Assembly: GCF_042652985.1 (NCBI RefSeq)
Contig: NZ_JBHSHQ010000008.1
Location: 10,039-74,038, forward strand
Direction of reading: 5' to 3'
Origin: Ruoffia tabacinasalis
GTDB lineage: Bacteria; Bacillota; Bacilli; Lactobacillales; Aerococcaceae
Length of the DNA stretch: 64,000 bases
The notes under the pieces are model-generated. The model ran no database searches. It had not been told where the DNA came from and saw only the letters and a program-made list of their open reading frames with translations. The translations under genes and the position numbers were made by a program. How positions within the stretch are numbered: the first letter of the stretch is position 1; each line of letters starts with the position of its first letter. Shown here piece by piece: positions 43,402 to 51,983 of the stretch.

Positions 43402-45294
43402 ATGAAAGAATTAAAAATTACAAATTTACATAAAACTTACGGAACAAAAACTTTACTAGGTGGCGTTGACTTATCAATTCGTACTGGGGATCGAATTGGT
43501 TTAATCGGGCCAAATGGGACGGGGAAAAGCTCTCTGTTAAAAGTAATTGCCAATATCGATACATATGATGAAGGTGAGATACTCAAACCTAATGATTACC
43601 GCATTGGCTATTTGGATCAACATCCAGAATTGGATTTAGATAAGACGATATTAGAGACAGTCTATGATAGTCCAGCACCCCAAATTCAAAAGTTATTACG
43701 CTATGAAAAAGCACGCTTAGATTTGGAAAATGATCCTGAGAATCCGACCAATTTCGACCGCTTCACTAAGATGAGTGATGAAATGAATTTAAATAACGGT
43801 TGGGAGATTGAAGTGAATGCCAAAACAATCTTAAGTCAGCTTGGCCTGAATGATTTAAATCGTCTCGTATCTACATGTTCAGGTGGGGAACGTAAACGTA
43901 TTGGGATTGCTCAAGTGCTAATATCTGAACCTGATTTATTAATCTTAGATGAGCCAACAAACCATTTAGACATATCATCGATTCAATGGTTAGAGAAATA
44001 TTTAGCTACTTATAAAGGAGCACTATTACTCGTAACGCATGATCGCTACTTCCTAGAGCGTTCAGTTAATAAAATTGTAGAACTAAACTTTGGACAATTG
44101 AGAGAATATTCTGGGAATTATCAAGACTATTTAACTAAACGAAGCGAAGAAGCAGCCAATAACGAAAGAATGCAAGAAAAACAAAACCGCTTATTCCAAC
44201 AAGAACTTAGTTGGATGCGCAAGGGTGCCAAAGCAAGAACCACTAAACAACAAGCACGTATCAATCGTTTTGAAGATTTAAAAGGATCAATCGAATCACG
44301 TAATCAAGCAGATGAAGCGATTGATTTTAACTTTGACCAACAAAGAATCGGCCAAAGAATTATGGATTTAGAAAACGTCACTGTTGAGATTGGTGATAAA
44401 ACTGTTATTGAGAACTTTACGAAAAGTTTTATCAAAGGCGAACGCCTAGGTATTATTGGTGAGAATGGTATCGGTAAATCAACATTTTTAAACACCTTAG
44501 CTGGATTACATCCAATTACAAGTGGTATGTATGAAATTGGACAAACAGTTAAGATGGCTTACTACCGTCAATTGGATCAAGACTTACCTGGTGAGATGCG
44601 CGTTCTAAAGTATTTAACACAAATTGCGGACGAATTTCAAACGGATGGAGGACAATCTGTTTCAGCAGCATCAATGTTAGAGCAGTTTAACTTCCCTAGA
44701 GTGACTCACGGTACTCAAATTAAATATCTTTCAGGTGGTGAGCGCCGACGTTTATATTTACTGACATTATTAATTCAAGAACCAAACGTATTGTTCTTAG
44801 ATGAGCCAACCAATGATTTAGATATTGAAACACTCACGGTGCTAGAAGATTACTTGGATTCCTTTGTCGGAGTCATAATTATCGTATCCCATGACCGTTA
44901 CTTCATTGATAAAACGGTGGATCAATTATTAGACATTCAAGGCGAGGGTAAATTTAAGTTAATTTACGGGAATTATAGTGATTATTTAAATACACAAAGT
45001 AAGGCACCCGCTCAAACTGAGAAGACAGAAAGTAATGATGCGCCGAAAAAAGACAACGAAAAAGTAAAGACTGATAAAAAACGCATGTCTTATAATGAGA
45101 AAAAAGAATGGGCGACAATCGAAAAAGATATCGCAGAAACTGAAGCAGAAATTGAAACAACTCAAGCAGAAATGGCTACACAAGGCAGTGATGCATATAG
45201 ATTAATGGAATTACAAGAAAAGGTAGAAAGTCTAGAGTTAGCTTTACTAGAGTATTACGAACGTTATGAATACTTAAGTGAACTTTCATTATAG
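43402..45294 (+). CDS. ABC-F family ATPase (Uup/YfmR type)
   Basis: Soluble protein with two ATPase domains and no membrane part, a family that acts on ribosomes. The 630-residue product has Walker A GPNGTGKSS (about 35) and GENGIGKST (about 355), two SGGE signatures (CSGGERKRIGIAQ and LSGGERRRLYLLT), and DEPTNHLD / DEPTNDLD. The inter-domain linker (about 245-310) is long and basic, and residues 545-630 form a C-terminal coiled coil after a charged stretch, as in Uup and YfmR. Such proteins resolve stalled ribosomes, for example at polyproline. It lacks features that would make it a recognised antibiotic-resistance ABC-F. ATG at 43402 follows CGAGGAG. Confidence 0.9.
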   Translation: MKELKITNLHKTYGTKTLLGGVDLSIRTGDRIGLIGPNGTGKSSLLKVIANIDTYDEGEILKPNDYRIGYLDQHPELDLDKTILETVYDSPAPQIQKLLRYEKARLDLENDPENPTNFDRFTKMSDEMNLNNGWEIEVNAKTILSQLGLNDLNRLVSTCSGGERKRIGIAQVLISEPDLLILDEPTNHLDISSIQWLEKYLATYKGALLLVTHDRYFLERSVNKIVELNFGQLREYSGNYQDYLTKRSEEAANNERMQEKQNRLFQQELSWMRKGAKARTTKQQARINRFEDLKGSIESRNQADEAIDFNFDQQRIGQRIMDLENVTVEIGDKTVIENFTKSFIKGERLGIIGENGIGKSTFLNTLAGLHPITSGMYEIGQTVKMAYYRQLDQDLPGEMRVLKYLTQIADEFQTDGGQSVSAASMLEQFNFPRVTHGTQIKYLSGGERRRLYLLTLLIQEPNVLFLDEPTNDLDIETLTVLEDYLDSFVGVIIIVSHDRYFIDKTVDQLLDIQGEGKFKLIYGNYSDYLNTQSKAPAQTEKTESNDAPKKDNEKVKTDKKRMSYNEKKEWATIEKDIAETEAEIETTQAEMATQGSDAYRLMELQEKVESLELALLEYYERYEYLSELSL

Positions 45295-45310
45295 AAAGGA
45301 TAATTATAGA

Positions 45311-46255
45311 ATGACAACTCAATATCAAGATTTAGTAAGAAAAGTATTAAACGAAGGAACTAAAAAGGAGGACCGTACGGGTGTTGGAACGTTGAGCTTA
45401 TTTGGTCACCAAATGCGCTTTAATCTCCAAGAAGGCTTTCCTTTATTAACATCTAAACGCGTTCCCTTTGGCCTCATTAAATCAGAATTACTTTGGTTTC
45501 TCCGTGGAGACACCAATATTCGCTACCTATTAGAAAATAATAATCATATATGGGATGAATGGGCATTTAAAAATTATGTTGAAAGTGATGCGTATGAAGG
45601 ACCAGATATGACCGACTTCGGTAGACGTGCCTTAGTAGATGAAGCGTTTAAAGTGCAATATGATGAAGAAATGACTAAATTTCAAAATGAAATATTAACG
45701 AATGATGACTTTAGTGAAGAATTTGGTCACTTAGGCGATGTTTATGGTAAACAATGGCGTGCGTGGCAATTACGTAATGGTGAAACCCTTGATCAAATTA
45801 AAGTAGTCATTGATCAAATTAAAACAAATCCTGATTCAAGACGACACATTGTATCCGCTTGGAACCCTGAAGATGTTCCTTCAATGGCTTTACCACCTTG
45901 TCATACCTTATTCCAGTTTTATGTGGCAGATGGCAAATTAAGTTGTCAATTATATCAAAGAAGTGGCGATATCTTTTTAGGTATTCCATTTAATATTGCA
46001 AGTTATGCCTTAATAACGCATTTGATTGCGCGTGAAACTGGTTTAGAGGTCGGAGATTTTGTTCATACAATTGGGGATGCTCATATTTATTCAAATCACC
46101 TTGAACAAGCTAAACTGTTATTAGAAAGAGATGTTAGACCGTTACCGCAACTCGTAATTCAAAGTGAAGCAAAATTGGATCAAATTGAAAGTAATGAGAT
46201 TAAAGTAGAGAATTACAATCCGCATCCTTCAATAAAAGCACCGATCGCAGTTTAA
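45311..46255 (+). CDS. thyA: Thymidylate synthase ThyA
   Basis: Methylates dUMP to dTMP with 5,10-methylene-THF, giving dihydrofolate. The 314-residue product has EDRTGVGTLSLFG, the catalytic Cys197 in ALPPCHTLFQF and the end region PHPSIKAPIAV. It is about 50 residues longer than the E. coli enzyme, through an insertion at about 88-138; the Lactobacillus casei enzyme (316 residues) has the same kind of insertion. I chose ATG at 45311, ten bases after AAAGGAT. dfrA follows after 12 bases. Confidence 0.97.
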   Translation: MTTQYQDLVRKVLNEGTKKEDRTGVGTLSLFGHQMRFNLQEGFPLLTSKRVPFGLIKSELLWFLRGDTNIRYLLENNNHIWDEWAFKNYVESDAYEGPDMTDFGRRALVDEAFKVQYDEEMTKFQNEILTNDDFSEEFGHLGDVYGKQWRAWQLRNGETLDQIKVVIDQIKTNPDSRRHIVSAWNPEDVPSMALPPCHTLFQFYVADGKLSCQLYQRSGDIFLGIPFNIASYALITHLIARETGLEVGDFVHTIGDAHIYSNHLEQAKLLLERDVRPLPQLVIQSEAKLDQIESNEIKVENYNPHPSIKAPIAV

Positions 46256-46267
46256 GGAAGTGAAATT

Positions 46268-46768
46268 ATGATAACATTTGTATATGCACAAGATTTAAAT
46301 GGTGGGATTGGATATAAAAACGACCTACCGTGGAATTTGCCCAATGATTTAAAATTCTTTAAAGATACGACCATGGGACACACAATGTTAATGGGGCGTC
46401 GAACGTTTGAATCTATGAATAGACGACTACTACCGGGTCGAAAAACGGTTGTATTAACAACCGATACAACATATGGACAAGATGTTCCAGAGCTAACCGT
46501 CGTTCATACAATTGAAGACGTATTGGCTTTGTCAGAAGACCGTAACTTAATGGTTATTGGTGGAGCTAAAGTTTTCTTAGATTTAATTGATTATGCGGAT
46601 CGAGTGGTAAGAACAGTTATCGAGGATAAATTTTTGAATGATGTTGTCATGCCAGAGATTGATGAAGAGAACTGGGTATTAACAAAAGTCGTTCGGGGCG
46701 AAACAGACGAAAAAAATATTCATAAACACCGCTATGAATGGTGGCAACGTAAGGAAGAGGGTAAATAA
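46268..46768 (+). CDS. dfrA: Dihydrofolate reductase
   Basis: Regenerates THF from the dihydrofolate made by ThyA, and is the target of trimethoprim. The 166-residue product has the folate/NADPH fold: GGIGYKNDLPWNLPNDLKFF near the start, TMLMGRRTFESMNRRLLPGR (about 39-58), and LMVIGGAKVF. Its stop codon overlaps the purB start (TAATG). Confidence 0.95.
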   Translation: MITFVYAQDLNGGIGYKNDLPWNLPNDLKFFKDTTMGHTMLMGRRTFESMNRRLLPGRKTVVLTTDTTYGQDVPELTVVHTIEDVLALSEDRNLMVIGGAKVFLDLIDYADRVVRTVIEDKFLNDVVMPEIDEENWVLTKVVRGETDEKNIHKHRYEWWQRKEEGK

Positions 46769-48066
46769 TGACAATTGTACGTTATACAAGACCAGAAATG
46801 AAAAATATTTGGTCACTTGAGAAGAAATACGAAACATGGTTAGAAGTTGAGATTGAAGCATGCCAAGCTTGGGCAAACTTAGATGAGATTCCACAAGAAG
46901 ATGTAGACAAGATTAGACAAAATGCGAGCTTTACTGTTGAGCGAATCTTAGAAATTGAAGAAGAAACGCGTCATGATGTTGTAGCATTTACTCGTTGTGT
47001 GAGTGAAAGCTTAGGTGATGAAAGTAAATGGATTCATTACGGTTTAACAAGTACAGATGTGGTTGATACAGCATACGGCTTCCAATTAAAACAAGTCAAT
47101 GACATCTTAAGAAAAGATATTCAACGCATCATCGATGTTGTTGGTAAAAAAGCTAAAGAACACAAATACACCATTCAAATGGGAAGAACCCATGGTGTTC
47201 ATGCGGAACCAACAACTTTCGGCTTGAAATTAGCTGGATTTTACTCTGAGTTAAAACGTAATCAAAAGCGTTTTGAAGAAGCGGCGAAAGATGTTGAAGC
47301 AGGGAAAATGAGTGGTGCAGTTGGATCATTTGCCAATACACCTCCTGAAGTTGAAGCTTACGTCTGTGAACAATTAGGTATCCGTGCTCAAGATGTTTCA
47401 ACCCAAGTATTGCCACGTGATTTACATGCACATTACGTTGCGGTTATGGCGTTAATTGGGACAAGTATCGAACGATTTGCGACTGAAATTAGAGGACTAC
47501 AAAAAACTGAAACACGTGAAGTGGAAGAATACTTTGCTGCAGGACAAAAAGGTTCATCAGCAATGCCTCACAAACGTAATCCGATTGGTAGTGAGAATGT
47601 GACTGGTTTAGCAAGAGTAATGCGTGGATACATTACACCCGCATACGAAAATGTCTCACTATGGCATGAACGTGATATTTCACACTCTTCAGCAGAGCGA
47701 ATTATCTTACCAGATATAACAACTTTACTAAATTACCAAATCAATCGTTTCGCTAATATCATTGAGAAATTAACTGTCTTACCTGGGAACATGGAACAAA
47801 ACATGGCAAAAACATACGGCTTAATTTATTCACAACGTGTCATGTTATCATTAATCGATGCAGGTCTAACACGTGAAGCAGCCTATGATTTAGTTCAACC
47901 ACTGACTAAGATTGCTTGGGATGAATCAAAATCCTTTGAAGAATTAGTTAAAGAAAATAAAACGATCAATCAAAAATTATCAAAAGATGAGGTCAATAAC
48001 TTATTTGATCCTTCATATCATTTAACACAAGTAGATGCTATATTCAAACGTGTGGGACTAGACTAA
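46768..48066 (+). CDS. purB: Adenylosuccinate lyase
   Basis: Acts twice in purine synthesis, releasing fumarate from SAICAR and from adenylosuccinate. The 432-residue product has the fumarase/aspartase signature GSSAMPHKRNPIGSEN (about 263-278), the catalytic region HYGLTSTDVVDTAYG and the TIQMGRTHGVHAEPTTFG segment. In Bacillus purB lies in the pur operon; here it is coupled to dfrA and followed by proC. Confidence 0.97.
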   Translation: MTIVRYTRPEMKNIWSLEKKYETWLEVEIEACQAWANLDEIPQEDVDKIRQNASFTVERILEIEEETRHDVVAFTRCVSESLGDESKWIHYGLTSTDVVDTAYGFQLKQVNDILRKDIQRIIDVVGKKAKEHKYTIQMGRTHGVHAEPTTFGLKLAGFYSELKRNQKRFEEAAKDVEAGKMSGAVGSFANTPPEVEAYVCEQLGIRAQDVSTQVLPRDLHAHYVAVMALIGTSIERFATEIRGLQKTETREVEEYFAAGQKGSSAMPHKRNPIGSENVTGLARVMRGYITPAYENVSLWHERDISHSSAERIILPDITTLLNYQINRFANIIEKLTVLPGNMEQNMAKTYGLIYSQRVMLSLIDAGLTREAAYDLVQPLTKIAWDESKSFEELVKENKTINQKLSKDEVNNLFDPSYHLTQVDAIFKRVGLD

Positions 48067-48081
48067 AGAAAGAGGGATAAC

Positions 48082-48888
48082 ATGCCAACAATTGGAATGA
48101 TCGGCGTTGGTAATATGGGGTCTGCGATTGCAAAAGCAATACTTAAAGCAGGGTACTCGATGATATTACATAACCGCACACAAGAGAAATTAGCCGTCTT
48201 AGCTGAACAAGTTGGCGCAGACGTTGTCGGATCAGAATCATTGGATGAATTAATCAATGAATCAGACATCATCTTTATTGGGGTGAAACCAAATCAATTT
48301 GGAACGATCTTTGAACAACTCGATGATTTAGTCATTGAATCTAAACCAAAAACTTGGGTGAGTATGGCTGCCGGGCTATCAATCACGCAATTAGAAACTT
48401 TTACACCTGCTTCTCATAAATGGATTCGTACCATGCCAAATACGCCAGTCGAAATTGGCGAAGGGTATATTGCATATTGTACATCAGAAAATACTGACGT
48501 TGAAAAAATAACTCTTTTTGAAAAAAGTCTACAGTATGCAGGTATCGTCGAAGCGATACCAGAATCACTTTTTAATGCTGTAACTGGTTTAGCCGGGTCG
48601 AGCCCAGCCTTCATATATCAACTGATAGAGGCGATGAGCGACGTTGGAGTAGAACATGGTCTCTCACGTGAACAAAGTCGTAAAATGGCATCACAGGCTG
48701 TAAAAGGCGCTTCTAGCATGGTTATAGAGACGGGTATGCATCCAAGCGAACTGAAAGATAAAGTAACTAGCCCAAATGGCACGACAATTGCGGGTGTTGT
48801 TGCGCTTGAACATGCTGGATTTAAATCAGCGATTAACAAAGGCGTAACAGCAGCTATTAATAAATCTATTCAAATGAGTAAGAAATAG
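48082..48888 (+). CDS. proC: Pyrroline-5-carboxylate reductase
   Basis: Last step of proline synthesis. The 268-residue product has the NADP-binding IGMIGVGNMGSAIAKAIL at the start, VKPNQF, IRTMPNTPVEIGEGYIAYC and the signature GLAGSSPAFIYQLIEAM and KDKVTSPNGTTIAGVVALE. ATG is seven bases after AGAGGGA. The next gene, after 13 bases, encodes a peptidase that frees proline from peptides. Confidence 0.96.
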   Translation: MPTIGMIGVGNMGSAIAKAILKAGYSMILHNRTQEKLAVLAEQVGADVVGSESLDELINESDIIFIGVKPNQFGTIFEQLDDLVIESKPKTWVSMAAGLSITQLETFTPASHKWIRTMPNTPVEIGEGYIAYCTSENTDVEKITLFEKSLQYAGIVEAIPESLFNAVTGLAGSSPAFIYQLIEAMSDVGVEHGLSREQSRKMASQAVKGASSMVIETGMHPSELKDKVTSPNGTTIAGVVALEHAGFKSAINKGVTAAINKSIQMSKK

Positions 48889-48901
48889 AGGGAGAAAAAA
48901 T

Positions 48902-49840
48902 ATGACACTTGGTTACTTAAATACACCAGTAAATGAGAGTTATCATATTGATGTCACTGATGGTCATTCTTTATATGTTGAAGAATGTGGGAATCCAGAG
49001 GGTATTCCAGTAGTATTTCTACATGGTGGTCCTGGGGGAGCTATTAGTGAGAAATCACGTCGTTTTTTTAACCCAGAGAAATACCGGATTATTTTATTTG
49101 ATCAAAGAGGGACAGGACGCAGCAAACCCTTTTTATCACTTGAGAACAATACAGTTGATGCGAGTGTCGAGGACTTAGAAGCCATTCGTCAACACTGTCA
49201 AATTGACACTTGGATTGTCTTTGGTGGAAGTTACGGCTCAACATTAGCCTTAGCTTATGCGATTAAATATAAGGAAAAAGTGGAGCAACTTGTCTTACGT
49301 GGGATATTCTTAGGCAGACAAGCAGATATTGATTGGTTGTTTAAGTTTGGTGCGAGTGAGTTTTATCCTGCTGAATTTGATCAATACAAATCATTTATCG
49401 AAGAAGATAAGCAAAGTGACTTAATCAGTGCCTATTATGAACTAATGACTCAAGGAAGTGACGAGGAACGAGAAGCAGCGGCCCAACAATGGAATATTTG
49501 GGAATCTAGCCTAGTGTTACATAGACCAGTTAAACAAGAAGTGTCTCCAGTTAAACCAGGGGATTTATCACTTGGCTTATTAGAAGCGCATTACTTCAAA
49601 CACCACATGTTTTGGGATGATGATAATTATTTGCTGAATCATGTTTCAGTCTTAAAAGATATTCCAATTCATATTGTCCATGGACGGTATGATGTTGATT
49701 GTCGGGTGAGTGGAGCCTATGAATTACAACAAAAGTTACCTCATGCTTCATTAGAAATTGTTGAAGAAGCAGGACACTCCCCCTTTGAAGATAATATGAT
49801 GAGTGCACTCCTTAACATTATGGATACTTTAGCAAAATAA
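48902..49840 (+). CDS. pip: Proline iminopeptidase (alpha/beta hydrolase)
   Basis: Removes N-terminal proline from peptides. The 312-residue product has the S33 family motifs HGGPGGA (41-47), FDQRGTGRS (66-74) and the nucleophile GGSYGST (Ser110), and a catalytic His near the end in EEAGHSPFED. It follows proC and may share its transcript, which would place two routes to proline together. Confidence 0.93.
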   Translation: MTLGYLNTPVNESYHIDVTDGHSLYVEECGNPEGIPVVFLHGGPGGAISEKSRRFFNPEKYRIILFDQRGTGRSKPFLSLENNTVDASVEDLEAIRQHCQIDTWIVFGGSYGSTLALAYAIKYKEKVEQLVLRGIFLGRQADIDWLFKFGASEFYPAEFDQYKSFIEEDKQSDLISAYYELMTQGSDEEREAAAQQWNIWESSLVLHRPVKQEVSPVKPGDLSLGLLEAHYFKHHMFWDDDNYLLNHVSVLKDIPIHIVHGRYDVDCRVSGAYELQQKLPHASLEIVEEAGHSPFEDNMMSALLNIMDTLAK

Positions 49841-49882
49841 AAACATCCATTCGTTTCAACTGAAACGGATGGATGTTTCTTT
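49840..49882. terminator. Bidirectional terminator between pip and the hemolysin III gene
   Basis: 18-bp stem (49840-49857 with 49860-49877, one G:T pair), followed by TTCTTTAT on plus and preceded by A's that give T's on minus. The left arm begins in the pip stop codon. Confidence 0.85.
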
Positions 49883-50525
49883 ATACGTAGAATAATACGC
49901 TGATATACATGAAGAAAGCACCAGCCATAACAAACAAGTGCCAAATAATGTGCATCCATTTGTTATTTTTCATACTATAAAAGATTGTACCTAATGAATA
50001 AACAATACCACCAATCGCGAGTAACGCTATACCTGTAATTTCGATGGTTTGTAAGAGTGGGTAGATAATTGTAACGCCTAACCAACCTAATCCTAAGTAC
50101 ATAAAAGTACTTAAACGAGGAAACTTATTAATATGGAAAAGTTCGAAAAAGATTCCAACCAAAGCTAAGCCCCAAACTAAAATTAAGAAAAATAATCCTA
50201 ATCGTCCGCCAACACCAATAACTACGTATGGTGTATAAGTACCTGCAATTAAAATATAAATGGCACTGTGATCTAAACGTTGAAAAAAGTCTTTGAATTT
50301 CGTAAAACTTAAACTATGGTAAAGGGTAGAATTCAGAAAAAGTATGACTAAACTTGCGCCGTAAACGACATAAGCAACAATGGCAGTGGGTGAAGATAGA
50401 TCAATTCCTTTTATGATAAGTAGGATTAACCCTACAATACTAAGAATCGTTCCAACACCGTGAGTCATTGCGTTCAATACTTCAACTAGTATTGCTTTAC
50501 CTTTTGATTGTGATTTATTATCCAT
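49881..50525 (-). CDS. Hemolysin III family (PAQR/YqfA-type) membrane protein
   Basis: The 214-residue product has seven membrane segments. Family motifs are present: EVLNAMTHGVG (His22), NSTLYHSLSF, RLDHSAIYILIAGTYTPY and the C-terminal HIIWHLFVM histidines, which bind zinc in animal PAQR relatives. Despite the name, most bacterial members are not proven toxins. ATG at 50525 follows AGGAAGGTG on the minus strand. Confidence 0.9.
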   Translation of the reverse strand: MDNKSQSKGKAILVEVLNAMTHGVGTILSIVGLILLIIKGIDLSSPTAIVAYVVYGASLVILFLNSTLYHSLSFTKFKDFFQRLDHSAIYILIAGTYTPYVVIGVGGRLGLFFLILVWGLALVGIFFELFHINKFPRLSTFMYLGLGWLGVTIIYPLLQTIEITGIALLAIGGIVYSLGTIFYSMKNNKWMHIIWHLFVMAGAFFMYISVLFYV

Positions 50526-50562
50526 CTATTCACCTTCCTAGTGACTTTTTAATTCTGTTTTA

Positions 50563-50571
50563 ATTATACCA
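50563..50571 (-). promoter_or_regulatory. Extended -10 promoter of the hemolysin III gene
   Basis: On the minus strand TGG-TATAAT, 38 bases before the ATG. Confidence 0.5.
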
Positions 50572-50632
50572 AATAGAAAGCAATAAACATAACTTTCATA
50601 TAGTAAATAGTCTAATAAATCTTTATAACGGA

Positions 50633-50806
50633 TTATTTGCGTTCTATTTTCCAGTCATATTCGGCGAGTTGCCCGAATAACTCAGGTTTTTCAGCAAAAT
50701 TCTCCATTGCCATATCAATTAATTCGTAATCTAGCAAATCACCAGAATTCTCGAATTCAAACTCAACATTCCCAGTAAATGTAACATGCACAACGGCTTT
50801 TCCCAT
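50633..50806 (-). CDS. Small hypothetical protein (57 residues)
   Basis: On the minus strand ATG at 50806 follows GAAGGAGA at good distance and opens 57 codons to TAA at 50633. The product begins MGKAVVHVTFTGNVEFEFEN, then a helical acidic part (LLDYELIDMAMENFAEKPEL) and ends GQLAEYDWKIERK. The pattern suggests a small beta-beta-alpha fold. It is acidic, soluble and without cysteine. A complete promoter lies upstream. I know no function. The promoter, ribosome binding site and sensible composition support a real gene. Confidence 0.75.
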   Translation of the reverse strand: MGKAVVHVTFTGNVEFEFENSGDLLDYELIDMAMENFAEKPELFGQLAEYDWKIERK

Positions 50807-50842
50807 AGTTTTTCTCCTTCATGGTAACATAAGATAAAGTTA

Positions 50843-50870
50843 ATTATAGATATGAAAAAGACAAAGTCAA
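50843..50870 (-). promoter_or_regulatory. Sigma-A promoter of the 57-residue gene
   Basis: On the minus strand TTGACT (50870-50865), 16-base spacer, TATAAT (50848-50843), 36 bases before the ATG. Confidence 0.7.
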
Positions 50871-50956
50871 TCTGAAATTAAAAACATTTGTAATTAGTTT
50901 AAAACTAAGATATAACTAATAGAATGATAAGTTTTGTTTTGATTATTTAAATACGA

Positions 50957-50965
50957 TGTTATAAT
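50957..50965 (+). promoter_or_regulatory. Extended -10 promoter of yozE
   Basis: TGT-TATAAT, 43 bases before the yozE ATG. Confidence 0.5.
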
Positions 50966-51008
50966 AAATTCATGACTTATTAAGGATAAATTGAAAGTAG
51001 GTAATTTA

Positions 51009-51230
51009 ATGCGACCTTCGTTTTACGAATACATTCTTAGATATGTGAATCATGATGCGAATGATCCGATTAGCCGTCTTGCAAATCGCATACATTCTGA
51101 TCAAAGTTTTCCAAAGAAGAGTGAAAGCTTTGATGAAGTATCGACATACTTAGAATCATCGCCAGAGTATAGTAAATTATTAGTCATTTTTGATGATACT
51201 TGGCAATCATATCAATTTGATAATTTTTAA
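51009..51230 (+). CDS. yozE: YozE family protein (UPF0346)
   Basis: The 73-residue product matches Bacillus YozE in layout: RPSFYEYILRYV at the start, then the SxSFPK-type segment DQSFPKKS and a closing FDDTWQSY. The fold is a small helical bundle; the function is unknown. I chose ATG at 51009, which matches homologue starts and has AGTAGGT upstream, over a TTG at 50991 placed too close to its AAGGAT. deoD follows after 14 bases. Confidence 0.9.
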   Translation: MRPSFYEYILRYVNHDANDPISRLANRIHSDQSFPKKSESFDEVSTYLESSPEYSKLLVIFDDTWQSYQFDNF

Positions 51231-51244
51231 GGAGGAATAATAAA

Positions 51245-51964
51245 ATGAGTGTACATATTGGAGCAAAAAAAGGTGACATTGCAAAAACAGTTCTATTCCC
51301 AGGGGATCCGTTAAGAGCGAAATTTATTGCGGAAACATTTTTAGAGAATGTAACACAATACAATACGGTTCGTAATATGTTTGGTTATACGGGAGAGTAT
51401 AACGGAGTTAAAATTTCAGTACAAGGATCGGGTATGGGAATTCCTTCCGCAATGCTTTATGCTGAAGAACTATATACTGAGTATGAAGTTGAAACGATTA
51501 TCCGTATTGGTTCTGCGGGTGGTATGAAAAATGAAGTTAAAGTTCGTGATATTGTATTTGGTCAAGGAGCAACGACAGATTCAAGCATCTTACAAAATAT
51601 CTTTAACGGACAAGTACATTATTCTGCTATCGCTAATTTTGAAGTGTTAGATATTGCTTATCACTTAGCGACAGAGTCATTAAGTGAAGATAATATCCAT
51701 GTTGGGAATATCTTATCAAGTGATCGTTTTTATAATGAAGAGATGGACAAGAAAAAATTAGCAGATTACGGTGTTTTAGCGGTTGAAATGGAAGCAGCAG
51801 GACTTTATGCTGTCGCAGCCAAACATAACCGTAAAGCTTTAGCTATGTGTACAATTAGTGACCACCTAATCACAGGTGAGGAAACAACAGCAGAAGAACG
51901 TCAAAATACATTTACACAAATGATGAAAATCGCTTTAGAAACTGCAGTGAAACTAGATAAATAG
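51245..51964 (+). CDS. deoD: Purine nucleoside phosphorylase, DeoD type
   Basis: Splits purine (deoxy)nucleosides with phosphate into base and (deoxy)ribose-1-phosphate. The 239-residue product has the hexameric-type signatures VLFPGDPLRAKFIAE, GSGMGIPSAMLYAEEL (about 60-75), IRIGSAGG and the active-site VEMEAAGLYAVA. It fits purine salvage together with xpt, far upstream. Confidence 0.96.
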   Translation: MSVHIGAKKGDIAKTVLFPGDPLRAKFIAETFLENVTQYNTVRNMFGYTGEYNGVKISVQGSGMGIPSAMLYAEELYTEYEVETIIRIGSAGGMKNEVKVRDIVFGQGATTDSSILQNIFNGQVHYSAIANFEVLDIAYHLATESLSEDNIHVGNILSSDRFYNEEMDKKKLADYGVLAVEMEAAGLYAVAAKHNRKALAMCTISDHLITGEETTAEERQNTFTQMMKIALETAVKLDK

Positions 51965-51983
51965 AAAAAACTGAGGTGAGAAT

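Noticed and set aside
43402..45294. Antibiotic-resistance ABC-F protein
   Set aside because: The C-terminal coiled coil and the linker resemble housekeeping Uup/YfmR proteins; nothing points to a resistance subfamily.
49881..50525. True haemolytic toxin
   Set aside because: The gene is named after hemolysin III, but the PAQR-type membrane family is widespread in harmless bacteria and is not by itself evidence of virulence.
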